From: an uncultured Desulfobacterales bacterium | Lineage (GTDB): Bacteria; Desulfobacterota; Desulfobulbia; Desulfobulbales; Desulfocapsaceae | Assembly: GCA_937915545.1 (NCBI GenBank) | Contig: CALGIJ010000002.1 | Span: forward strand, 1-28,195 | Direction of reading: 5' to 3' | Length of the DNA: 28,195 nt | Shown: positions 1 to 7,665 of the stretch, piece after piece | Position numbering within the stretch: the first letter of the stretch is position 1 | Layout of the letters: each line of letters begins with the position of its first letter | Notes under the pieces: generated by a model | Told to the model about the DNA's origin: nothing | Databases searched by the model: none | Seen by the model: the letters and a program-made list of their open reading frames with translations, nothing else | Made by a program: the position numbers and the translations under genes

Positions 1-266
1 CAAATAACCACATGCCATGGTCTTCTTCTTTTTGCAGAACATTCTGCACTCTACCCTTTTAATCGAGAGTCGCGAGTAGGTCACCAGCTTTATCTATTTG
101 CTGAGGTGTATATCGAAGACGAAAAATCCAAGCTGTTCTATAGTAGCTTAAGACATACAGTAGGAAAAACCGGAAATTTCTCAGCACCATACAATAAAAT
201 AATGTTTGTCTAGCATGTTTGAGGAACAACCCGTGAATTGCCTGGTGGAATCATTAAAGGAGCCGA
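1..266. other. Left-edge stretch without a confirmed gene
   Basis: This is the sequence downstream of the last gene of the carbamoylation module. The plus-strand frame starting at base 1 is open from the edge to a TAG at 211-213 (70 codons), so it could be the 3' end of a gene running in from outside the window and converging on the minus-strand genes. I recognise no family in its translation, and a run of that length can occur by chance when six frames are considered. No clear hairpin plus T-run terminator is visible after the minus-strand gene ending at 267. Confidence 0.25.
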
Positions 267-434
267 CTAAAATAAAGTATAAATGAAAGGTGCTGTTGAC
301 TGCCCGACGACAACAAGCAGCGCAATCATCAAAAACATTAACAAAACCGGGAACATCCACCACTTTTTATGCTGCAGCGAGAATGCCAATATTTCTTTCA
401 CAAGATTCCATAGGTGTTTAAAAAAGAGTCTCAT
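267..434 (-). CDS. Small DUF5989 (SxtK-like) membrane protein
   Basis: This 55-residue protein has one strong hydrophobic segment (about residues 20-40), preceded by a basic stretch with HKKWWM and followed by a short tail ending APFIYTLF. The layout and the APFIYTLF ending are what I recognise for the DUF5989 family, whose members sit next to NodU-type carbamoyltransferases and SxtJ-like proteins; SxtK of the saxitoxin cluster has about the same size. The start is the ATG at 434, because AAGGTGG lies 9 bases upstream of it; a longer in-frame start at 524 would run into the carbamoyltransferase gene and is less likely. It begins 23 bases after the carbamoyltransferase stop and is probably the last gene of that operon. 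Its biochemical role is unknown; a membrane partner or anchor for the carbamoyltransferase is an inference. Confidence 0.8.
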   Translation of the reverse strand: MRLFFKHLWNLVKEILAFSLQHKKWWMFPVLLMFLMIALLVVVGQSTAPFIYTLF

Positions 435-457
435 TTGTGCTAACCACCTTACACTTT

Positions 458-2293
458 TTAGTCCAAAACAAAGTCCTTGCGCCAGTCGCCCGTTTCGATC
501 CACACTGGCTGGTCCTTCTTGCATAAGATATACGATTCCAAAATCAGGAAATCCATTTCAGTACGCATAAAACAGCGATAAGCATCTTCAGGAGTGCAGA
601 CGATGGGTTCACCACGAACGTTGAAAGATGTATTAATTATAATTCCATACCCTGTCAGATCCTCCATGGCCTTGATAATATCATAATAAGCGGGGTTAGT
701 TTCCCTGTTTACCGTTTGTATCCTGGCCGAATTGTCCACATGCGTAATTGCTGGGATATCTGAACGGCTCTGGTTAATCTTTTCGTGCATTTTCAGATCG
801 GTTTGATCATTGGTCCGAATAAGTCTATGCTTTTGCACTCCTGCAACGAGAAGCATATAAGGGGAAGGTCGGTCTAGCTCGAAATAATCAACAGCACGCT
901 CTTCCAAGCAGGAGGGCGCAAAGGGTCGGAAGGATTCCCTGTATTTTATCTTTTTATTCATGGTGGATTGCATGCTTGAGGATCGTGCATCCCCAATGAT
1001 GGATCGATTTCCCAGAGCGCGCGGCCCAAATTCCATGCGCCCCTGGAATAGCCCCAGAACTTTTTCTTTAGCAATCAATTCTGCAATGCGCCTAGATCGC
1101 AGCGCTGGATCCGGCATGAATTCAGCGGGATACCCATGCATTTGTAAAAACTGCTGAATTTCCTGTTCAGAGAACGACGGCCCGCAATAAGACCCTTGCA
1201 TGGCGTCCCTGCCATTGTGAACTTTGCGTTCACCGTCCCTTACCATGTGCCATATAGCCAAGGCTGCGCCCAAGGCACCTCCCGCGTCACCAGCCGCAGG
1301 CTGAACCCATATGTCCTCAAACGGACCTTCGCGCAGAAGCCGTCCATTGGCAACGCAGTTTAGGGCAACGCCTCCTGCCAAGCAGGCATATTTGCAGCCT
1401 GTGAGATTGTGGGCATATCGAGCCTGCCGAAGCACCACCTCCTCAGTGACTGCCTGAATGGAACTAGCCAGGTTCATTTCCCGTTTGGTAATTTCCTTTT
1501 CAGCTGTACGCGGTGGCCCACTAAAAAGAGTATCAAACCGGCTATTTGTCATAGTTAAGCTATCGAGGAACCCAAAATACTCAAGATTCAGCCTAAAAGA
1601 ACCGTCTTGCTTCAGATCCAAGAGGTTCTCGAGGATCAAATCACGGTAAACAGGCTCACCATAGGGGGCCAATCCCATCAGTTTGTATTCCCCAGAGTTC
1701 ACCTTGAAACCAGTATAATAAGTAAAAGCTGAGTACAATAGGCCAAGGGAATGCGGAAAACGCATCTCTTTAAGAATCCGAAGTTTGCTCCCACTGCCAT
1801 GGCCAATAGTACTTGTCCCCCATTCGCCTACTCCATCTAAAGTAAGAACAGTTGCTTCTTCAAAGGGTGATGGGAAAAAAGCGCTGGCTGCATGGGACAC
1901 ATGATGCTCGGGAAAATACAACTTTCCTTGATAGTCACAGCCCAACCGCTTAAGTGAAGCTTCAATCCGCATGGGAATCCAAAGCTTATGCCGAAGCCAT
2001 AGAGGCATAGCCATCACAAATGATCGTAATCCTGTTGGAGCGACATTGAAATAGGTCTCTAAAATACGGGAAAACTTGGAGATTGGTTTTTCGTAAAAGG
2101 CAACACAATCCAGTTTACAGCCTTTTTTTTCAGCCTCTGCCAAGCAATATTTGACCGCATTGACAGGAAAGCTGGGATCGTGCTTTTTTCGAGTGAAGCG
2201 TTCTTCTTGTGCCGCCGCGATGATTTCTCCATCGAGGATCAAAGCTGCCGCTGAGTCGTGGTAAAATGCGCTGATGCCAAGAATTGTATTCAT
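458..2293 (-). CDS. NodU/CmcH-family carbamoyltransferase (SxtI-like)
   Basis: A complete 611-residue O-carbamoyltransferase, the usual length for the family. The N-terminal Kae1-like domain begins with the typical GISAFYHDSAAAL (His12) and carries PEHHVSHAASAFF at about 128-140, whose histidines bind the metal in this fold; LTLDGVGEWG and the glycine-rich LAGGVALNC follow. The C-terminal YrdC-like half contains FGPRALGNRSI and INTSFNVRGEP. Family members such as TobZ and NodU use carbamoyl phosphate and ATP to make carbamoyl-adenylate and transfer the carbamoyl group to a sugar hydroxyl. In this position the acceptor is probably a sugar of a surface glycan, which is inferred from context. 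The ATG directly abuts the TAA of the SxtJ-like gene, and the ribosome-binding site is weak, so translation may be coupled. The acceptor cannot be read from the sequence. Confidence 0.93.
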   Translation of the reverse strand: MNTILGISAFYHDSAAALILDGEIIAAAQEERFTRKKHDPSFPVNAVKYCLAEAEKKGCKLDCVAFYEKPISKFSRILETYFNVAPTGLRSFVMAMPLWLRHKLWIPMRIEASLKRLGCDYQGKLYFPEHHVSHAASAFFPSPFEEATVLTLDGVGEWGTSTIGHGSGSKLRILKEMRFPHSLGLLYSAFTYYTGFKVNSGEYKLMGLAPYGEPVYRDLILENLLDLKQDGSFRLNLEYFGFLDSLTMTNSRFDTLFSGPPRTAEKEITKREMNLASSIQAVTEEVVLRQARYAHNLTGCKYACLAGGVALNCVANGRLLREGPFEDIWVQPAAGDAGGALGAALAIWHMVRDGERKVHNGRDAMQGSYCGPSFSEQEIQQFLQMHGYPAEFMPDPALRSRRIAELIAKEKVLGLFQGRMEFGPRALGNRSIIGDARSSSMQSTMNKKIKYRESFRPFAPSCLEERAVDYFELDRPSPYMLLVAGVQKHRLIRTNDQTDLKMHEKINQSRSDIPAITHVDNSARIQTVNRETNPAYYDIIKAMEDLTGYGIIINTSFNVRGEPIVCTPEDAYRCFMRTEMDFLILESYILCKKDQPVWIETGDWRKDFVLD

Positions 2294-2719
2294 TTAGTAC
2301 TGTTTCGTGAAATGTGTTGTGTTATCTAATTCTGCCCTATCAACCCAATATGTTACTGCATCAGGGAGCCATTTTTTATTCATAGGATCACGACCGAGGA
2401 TTGTAATAACGATTCTTCCCGGTAAAAAAACAGTGTAGTACATAGGAACGAGTAGAATGTAGGTTATTGTCGTCCCAATGAAATGACCCAACCAAGTCCC
2501 AAACCGGTCTAACCCCCTGACGATACTCGGAGCAAACAGTGATCCGAAAAGCAGCAGAAGGGCAAAAAACCAAATCACAAAGGCAAGCAATTTGTGACCC
2601 AGAAAGAAATAAGCTATTACCCCGCTAACAGTCATGATGATGATTTGAACTTGAGCGCGATAGACACGACTTGCTTTTTTCATCGGCTGACAATCGTTCA
2701 CAAGTATTTTACTCGTCAT
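2294..2719 (-). CDS. SxtJ-like membrane protein
   Basis: A small integral membrane protein of 141 residues, recognised as SxtJ family by its segments. There are two hydrophobic helices near the N-terminus (about 26-60), then SIVRGLDRFGTWLGHF and a third helix, ending with GRDPMNKKWLPDAVTYW, typical of the family. The start is uncertain: a GTG at 2728 would overlap the upstream stop as GTGA, but the ATG at 2719 has an AGAGAG sequence 8 bases upstream and is preferred. The gene lies between the SGNH hydrolase gene and the carbamoyltransferase gene with no gap. The family's function is undescribed as far as I know; it consistently accompanies NodU-type carbamoyltransferases and DUF5989 proteins, so a membrane scaffold or acceptor-delivery role is only inferred. 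Confidence 0.85.
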   Translation of the reverse strand: MTSKILVNDCQPMKKASRVYRAQVQIIIMTVSGVIAYFFLGHKLLAFVIWFFALLLLFGSLFAPSIVRGLDRFGTWLGHFIGTTITYILLVPMYYTVFLPGRIVITILGRDPMNKKWLPDAVTYWVDRAELDNTTHFTKQY

Positions 2720-2724
2720 ATTAG

Positions 2725-3888
2725 TCACTCTCTTTTTGAAATCACTGAGCTCATTATTGTAGATAGGCGATTGGCCACTAACCGATTTCCCGTTGAAAGC
2801 ATATGTCCTTGATCAATATATATCGGGCTTGCAACTCCTTCGAATATGTCGGTAACGACGAAGAAATCGGAAGATCCTTGCAAAGCACCCTCAATCAGAC
2901 GATAAAGCTCTGGGGTTCTATGTTTCAATGAATCTGGCAGGTTTGCGAGAATATTGTGTTCTTCTGGAGAGAGGGGGGTTTTAAAGTAGATCATAGGTTG
3001 AAGTACGAATACTGCTTTAAACCCAAACTCCTTCGCCAGAGATCTTACTACTCGAATGTTCGCGACGTAGTTACTAACACACAGAGAATCAGTCTCCTGA
3101 ATTGATTGGGGTAAGTCAGCATCGATCTTGAATTTAGAATCATACCCTTCCTTAACAACAGACCGGCTACGATCGAAAATTCTGAATACCACCCCACGGA
3201 TAGTCCCTTGAAACAACGGGAATGAATCAAGTAATTTGTAAATCTCAAATTGCCGAAGAGCCTTCTCACAATATTCTGCAGAAATATAGGGATTCAACAG
3301 GTCAATAGCTGGCCGCATGTAGTCATGGATAGCTTGCCCCCTAATAGCAAATTCCGTGTCATTATAACCATCGTAAAAAACAACATAATCTGGACGTTGA
3401 CCAGCCCGGAGAAGTTTTATAAGTTTTGAGACTTCTTCGCTTGAACGGAAACTACCTACACCATAATTTTCCACCTGAATTGAATTGCCTTTCTCATTCA
3501 AAATTGCAGCCAAATGTGAAGCAATAGTGGTTGAGTCCGACATTTCAGGATTATTCGGGTCGTTTAAACCCAATGTTGTAGAACCGCCGAACATAAAAAG
3601 ACGCTGACCTTCCTTGGGATTCGTCGGTGTAACACGCCTGGTAGTAACACTATAAACTGGTTCGATGTTCACAAACTTTGATGCTATAGGTGTAGAGGTA
3701 AACATTTCATGATAACTGAAAGATAGCCTTAGCCGATTAATCGAGTGCATATCACTGCGTACCAACCTTAGAACACCTTCGAAAACCAAAAAGAATATCG
3801 TCAACAATAAAATGTTAAAACAAACTATTTCAAAAGCTCTCCTCAATCTGGCGAACGATGAATTATCATTCATGGATGATTTAGACAT
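2725..3888 (-). CDS. Membrane-anchored SGNH/GDSL-family hydrolase
   Basis: This 387-residue protein has one N-terminal transmembrane helix (about 20-42); the remainder is probably periplasmic. SGNH blocks are visible: the nucleophile serine in MFGGSTTLG (Ser103), the glycine block in NYGVGSF (about 142-147), the asparagine in YDGYND (Asn176), and the Asp/His pair in DQGHMLSTGN (Asp359, His362). Such enzymes hydrolyse or transfer acyl esters, and in polysaccharide loci they usually act on O-acyl groups. It is the first gene of the carbamoylation module and overlaps or closely abuts the SxtJ-like gene. The saxitoxin cluster's sxtL also encodes a GDSL-type protein beside the sxtI/J/K genes. Upstream, 3889-4031 is AT-rich and holds a short palindrome at 3931-3944 (TTTGC, 4-base loop, GCAAA); a promoter probably lies there, but I cannot pick a convincing one. 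The substrate is unknown. Confidence 0.85.
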   Translation of the reverse strand: MSKSSMNDNSSFARLRRAFEIVCFNILLLTIFFLVFEGVLRLVRSDMHSINRLRLSFSYHEMFTSTPIASKFVNIEPVYSVTTRRVTPTNPKEGQRLFMFGGSTTLGLNDPNNPEMSDSTTIASHLAAILNEKGNSIQVENYGVGSFRSSEEVSKLIKLLRAGQRPDYVVFYDGYNDTEFAIRGQAIHDYMRPAIDLLNPYISAEYCEKALRQFEIYKLLDSFPLFQGTIRGVVFRIFDRSRSVVKEGYDSKFKIDADLPQSIQETDSLCVSNYVANIRVVRSLAKEFGFKAVFVLQPMIYFKTPLSPEEHNILANLPDSLKHRTPELYRLIEGALQGSSDFFVVTDIFEGVASPIYIDQGHMLSTGNRLVANRLSTIMSSVISKRE

Positions 3889-4031
3889 ATATACTTTAAT
3901 TTTAATTAGATACGGCTATCTAGCTAATTATTTGCGCCTGCAAAATTAACATAAAAAACCACGGCTGTCTCATAAATTACTCAACAATAACTGCCAAAGC
4001 ACTATTGCTTCTGAGCTATCCTGAGGTGAAC

Positions 4032-5226
4032 CTATTTCTTCGACCACTGATCTCCAGTTTTTGGTTCTGCTCGTAATTCCATTTCACACCCACCACTCCC
4101 CCCACTTGGAGGGAGAGGCGGCGCCCTTACGCCGCCGGATCCATTCGTTTTGCAAACACCTCTTCGGGTCTTGCTCAAGACAATGAACGATGCGGTCTAT
4201 CTGCAATATATCTCAATATAAATTTACTAATTCCTCTCTAAATCTCCACTGGGATCGAATAATATTTCAGGTAGATATCCCTATATTTGATCGTCCGCCT
4301 GAAACGTTCGATAATCACATTGTCGAGCCAGCATCCTGGACCGTACATACTTTTACATATACCGGAAGTGGCAGCCCTGATCAGTATTGATAATTTCCGG
4401 GTGTCCACAACGTATAAACGCCTGATGCAGATACTTCAGACAAAAGCCTATATCCAAAGGTATTAGATATTTCCCAATCGATGACCTTGCGGGGCGCGAG
4501 TCAATTATGGCTAAGAGATATATGAATCCTCCCCGCATTGGTATATAGGTAATGTCCGCCACCCATACCAGGATCGGTCTGGTTATCTCTATGTCCTTCA
4601 TCAAGTAAGGATAAGTTCCTGATGTCCGCCAGGGATAGTCTTTCTTTTGTGAGAAAATATTGCCTCTATTCCAACCTCCCACATCAATCGACCAATCCGG
4701 TTACGGGCCGCCTGTTTTCCTGTCCTTTTTTTCCACATAATCAGCCATGCGCCGTTTCCCCCCGAAGGGACCTCTATACGTAGGCGGTCAGATTGTCGCC
4801 ATGATATTCAGATCTTCCTCTGTCTCACCAACAAGTTCATAGTAAGTAACCGACCGAGGAATTATAAAAAGCCGACATTGGCACCTAATGCTGGATTGAA
4901 ATCCTTTTTCAATGAATTGTGCCCTTCCACCGGTATTCCAAAGTGTTTGAACTATATTTTCTTAGAAACTCGACCTCCATCGTTAACTGGCCCACTGTCC
5001 TGTGGAGGTGCTCAGACTCTCGGCTGGTATCTTTCTATTTTTTGGCATACATTTGTTTTAATATGTTGTTGAGGTTTTCCAACATCTCCTTCTTCCAGAT
5101 GCACACCAGCATTGTATTGATTTCAAACTCCGCGGCGATCTCGCTGATCGTCTTGATTCCTCTAATCGCCTCCAACGCTACCCGGGCTTTGAAATCAGGC
5201 GTGTGCTACCGTCTTTGATTTTTCAT
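4032..5226 (-). pseudogene. Decayed IS3-family transposase (orfA and orfB remnants)
   Basis: Reading the minus strand from the ATG at 5226 gives a clear IS3 OrfA: MKNQRR, then an in-frame TAG at codon 7, then HTPDFKARVALEAIRG and the helix-turn-helix region up to IWKKEMLENLNN, ending near 5040. OrfB follows in pieces in different frames: a segment resembling IPRSVTYYELVGE (about 4830-4870), GGKRRMADYVEKKG (about 4720-4760), and an open segment at 4353-4682 with ITRPILVWVADITYIPM (first catalytic Asp) and INTDQGCHF (second Asp). The part around the catalytic Glu is broken by stops and frameshifts (about 4190-4350), and the C-terminal remnant runs to about 4032. At least one nonsense codon and several frameshifts make it inactive. 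Confidence 0.85.
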
Positions 5227-5316
5227 CGTTCTTCCTTTGGTTCGTGGCGATACCATGTCGAAGGAACTAATTCGCACTTTTATAACTTATGGGGTGGTTT
5301 TAATCATCGGACCCCA
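4032..5316 (-). mobile_element. Degenerate IS3-family insertion sequence
   Basis: This spans the transposase remnants plus a probable transposase-proximal end. Bases 5291-5316, read on the minus strand, begin TGGGGTCCGATGATTAAAAC and could be the terminal inverted repeat upstream of orfA. I found no convincing partner repeat at the other end (3890-4060), so that boundary is only the end of recognisable coding sequence. Target-site duplications are not visible. The heavy decay marks it as older than the neighbouring IS1595 element. Confidence 0.65.
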
Positions 5317-5562
5317 ATGTAAATTTACGCTATCGATTACGTAGCTGAATTTTCGTTATCGCGTTGTTGGAAAGTTTAGATGTATATTGCTCATATCTGG
5401 CAAAATCTAATCTGGAAAAGCAATTAGTTGTCGAGATGACTTGCACCGAATATTGTACTGAGACATCCCAGGCTTTTCAGTATCCAGCATAACAGCCTAT
5501 TATCACGACATATCCTATGATGGACAAATTCATTCTGCCTTAGAATCCTCTCTTTCAAATAT
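5227..5562. other. Non-coding gap between the two insertion sequences
   Basis: About 336 bases without a gene. The left part holds the start region of the decayed IS3 element, including the putative end at 5291-5316. From about 5317 to 5562 I see no open frame, no RNA-like fold and no recognisable repeat. In particular, the left terminal repeat expected for the IS1595 element (a sequence like GGCTCACTATGTGATCC, plus strand) is absent here. It may be leftover host or ancestral locus sequence. Confidence 0.4.
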
Positions 5563-6580
5563 CTGATTACCACCAATCCTCAGCCAACCGTAATTCGCGC
5601 TCTGGAACAGGTGTTGTATGTGCTGCATGATACATCAGAGATTTCAGTAAAAGCCCGAGTTTAAAACGGCGGTTAAAGCGAAAGCAGAACTCTCCGAGGT
5701 AGCGAGGCAGGTGTCTGTGATCCATGCCGTGATAAGTTTCAATGAGAGCGTTTTTGATGTTGCCGATGATTGTGTTCAACCAATCGAAAAATGTGAAATC
5801 GGGTGAGTCATACCGCCCGGTAGTCTTAACTGAGAAATGAAACTGACCGATTTCACTCAAACTTCTGAAACAAGCCAGCCCATCGGAAACGACCAGCGAT
5901 TTGGCACTGAGGTGTTTTTTGCCCCATTTCATCATTTCTTCGGCGGTGAAACCACCTACCCGGCTAAAGCGAATGAAAAGGGGATGACCTTGGCTGTTCC
6001 GTTGAAGTGCGGCAATAAAAGGTGTTTTCCCTTCTGCACCACGACCGCGCTTACCTCCAGGTCTTTTGCCGCCCCAATAAACGTCATCGATTTGCACAAA
6101 GTTTTTCAACGGACTTTTATCATCGGCTTTCTTCATAACCATCTGAATCTTATGCTTGAGGCGCATGGCGGCATTGGCCGAAACACCAAGGAAACGCCGA
6201 AGGTTCAAAGAGGAGATGCCCTCTTTGGATTGACTCACTAAAAAGATGGCAAGAAACAATGTAGTTAAGGGAAGTTTTGTTGACGAAAAAATTGTCCCAG
6301 CGAAAAGAGAAGCCTGGTGGCGACATTTTCTGCACTGGTAAAGAGGTCGACATCGCAGTTGGATATATTTGTCGTGATCACACTTGGGGCAGCGGAACCC
6401 CTTTGGCCATTTCAGTCTGAAAAGGGCTGAGGTACACTTTTCCTCGGTACTGTAATTTTCATGAAACTTTGCCAAACTAACTCCTCTTTGAAAATGTATA
6501 TCGCTTCGTTTAGCCATGTCATATCTCCTTGGTTGAGTTCAGTGGAAGTATGACATACAGGGTGGATCACATAGTGAGCC
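5563..6580 (-). mobile_element. IS1595-family insertion sequence, one end not found
   Basis: The element contains an intact transposase gene. Its end upstream of the transposase is at about 6580, where the minus strand reads GGCTCACTATGTGATCCACC (6561-6580), a plausible IS1595-type terminal inverted repeat 40-60 bases before the start codon. The opposite repeat should occur shortly after the transposase stop at 5567 but is not seen down to 5230, so the element is probably truncated just past its gene or was rearranged. No 8-bp target duplication can be tested without that end. Confidence 0.6.
5567..6517 (-). CDS. IS1595-family transposase
   Basis: A 316-residue transposase of full family length. 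An N-terminal zinc ribbon is visible as CPKCDHDKY and CRKCRHQ (about 43-65), followed by the ISXO2-like DDE/N nuclease domain: QIDDVYWGGKRPGGKRGRG (first Asp, about 142), VVSDGLACF (second Asp, about 207), and the WLNTIIGNIKNAL helix that carries the third catalytic position. It ends RLAEDWW, then TAA. The ATG at 6517 is preceded by AAGGAGATATGAC, a good ribosome-binding site. The reading frame is uninterrupted, so the protein could be active even though one end of the element is missing. It sits between the glycosyltransferase region and the carbamoylation module. Confidence 0.92.
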   Translation of the reverse strand: MAKRSDIHFQRGVSLAKFHENYSTEEKCTSALFRLKWPKGFRCPKCDHDKYIQLRCRPLYQCRKCRHQASLFAGTIFSSTKLPLTTLFLAIFLVSQSKEGISSLNLRRFLGVSANAAMRLKHKIQMVMKKADDKSPLKNFVQIDDVYWGGKRPGGKRGRGAEGKTPFIAALQRNSQGHPLFIRFSRVGGFTAEEMMKWGKKHLSAKSLVVSDGLACFRSLSEIGQFHFSVKTTGRYDSPDFTFFDWLNTIIGNIKNALIETYHGMDHRHLPRYLGEFCFRFNRRFKLGLLLKSLMYHAAHTTPVPERELRLAEDWW

Positions 6581-6600
6581 CCCCTGAAAATACTCTCCTC

Positions 6601-6623
6601 GGCTGAGGATTAGTGGTAATCAG
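6601..6623 (+). repeat. Inverted remnant of the IS1595 transposase 3' end
   Basis: The plus strand at 6601-6623 matches the minus strand of 5563-5585 at 22 of 23 positions. The latter is the last codons and stop of the IS1595 transposase. In the remnant, the Trp codon TGG of LAEDWW has become TAG. The copies diverge at once on the inner side and only weakly resemble each other beyond the stop. This looks like the tail of a second, oppositely oriented copy. A short hairpin (7-base arms ATATGAG/CTCATAT) follows at 6630-6646 and is not followed by a T-run. Confidence 0.7.
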
Positions 6624-6796
6624 GTTCAAATATGAGATTCTCATATTAGCAGCGATTCGACCATTCAATATTGAAAAATAATTAGATGGCGAGAAAAATT
6701 TACACAAACCATAAAAAAAACGATTGTATTTAGATATGTAACAATAGCCATACAAAATCCTTTTTTACCTAATGTAAGCTCAAAACGTAACATAAA

Positions 6797-7663
6797 TTAC
6801 AGCTCAAAGACTTTTTTTGATTCCTTTTCATGAAAAAGATGAAACTTGACCCTCATTAAAAGGCTCTTCAAATTCGGAATGATAGTTTTAGAAAATGGGA
6901 CAGCATGCTTCATATTCCATTTCTTTGAGAATTTAATTTGGTTGCTGATATTAATATCTCTACATGGAATTTTACTACCAGACCTTGTCGCACCCCACTC
7001 AATCTTTGATAGTATATCTCCATATGCAACATAATTCTTGAAACCACTTTTCACACATCTCAAAGAGAGATCATTATCATCCCAAAAAAGTGGATAAAAC
7101 TTCTCATCAAAACATCCTACATCCTTTAATACTTCACGAGAGAGACAAAGCGGGCCTCTATTAATAAAAGTTCGATTCTCATATTTCCCTGGACTCAGAA
7201 CAGCATTTTTTGATTTGGATGTTGACCAAGGAGCAGAAATAAAATTATAATATTGATTAGCAATCTCCATTTCATAACCATCTTTAAATCCAATTAAACC
7301 AACTTTTAAATTACTATTAAAAATTTCTAAAGCAGTAGACAAGATGGAGTCGACATCTTTAAGCACTACGTCATCTTGAACTAATATACAATATGGGGTC
7401 TCACTCATTTTTAATAAAAAATTGTTTGCTCTAACTTCAAAAAAATCATAGCTAGCATTTACAAAAGCTCTAACATTTTTAACGAGATGGTGGTGCCTCT
7501 TGAACTCTTCAAGAGAATTATCGCTGCAATTGTCGAAAAAAAACAAAACCTGGCAATCATTTAACGGTGACAATGATCTCAGAATACTCTCAATCAAATA
7601 GCCCTTATTATAGATAGTATAAGCAATAGAGAATGAAAATTCGCTCGAACGCTTTAATTCCAT
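6797..7663 (-). CDS. Family 2 glycosyltransferase
   Basis: A 288-residue GT-A fold enzyme. It opens with FSFSIAYTIYNKGYLIESIL, then FFFDNCSDNSLEEF (UDP-binding Asp, about 44-48) and ILVQDDVVLKD, in which Asp97-Asp98 form the metal-binding DxD-like motif. FWDDNDLSLRCVKSGFKNY (about 208-226) matches the acidic catalytic region of family 2. No transmembrane helix is evident, so it is cytoplasmic and transfers a sugar from a nucleotide donor to a growing glycan. Donor and acceptor cannot be deduced. It starts 2 bases after the stop of the FkbM-like gene upstream and is the last gene of the AT-rich block before the IS elements. Its codons are very AT-rich compared with the genes beyond 14.4 kb. 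Confidence 0.85.
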   Translation of the reverse strand: MELKRSSEFSFSIAYTIYNKGYLIESILRSLSPLNDCQVLFFFDNCSDNSLEEFKRHHHLVKNVRAFVNASYDFFEVRANNFLLKMSETPYCILVQDDVVLKDVDSILSTALEIFNSNLKVGLIGFKDGYEMEIANQYYNFISAPWSTSKSKNAVLSPGKYENRTFINRGPLCLSREVLKDVGCFDEKFYPLFWDDNDLSLRCVKSGFKNYVAYGDILSKIEWGATRSGSKIPCRDINISNQIKFSKKWNMKHAVPFSKTIIPNLKSLLMRVKFHLFHEKESKKVFEL

Positions 7664-7665
7664 TT

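Noticed and set aside
283..570. Plus-strand 95-codon frame opposite the DUF5989 gene
   Set aside because: It spans the ends of two supported minus-strand genes and the gap between them, and has no family signal.
5837..6241. Plus-strand frame of 134 codons within the IS1595 transposase
   Set aside because: It is antisense to an intact transposase with clear zinc-ribbon and DDE-type motifs, and resembles no protein family.
6567..6755. Minus-strand 62-codon frame upstream of the IS1595 gene
   Set aside because: It runs through the inverted repeat remnant and the end of the element; there is no ribosome-binding site and no recognisable sequence.
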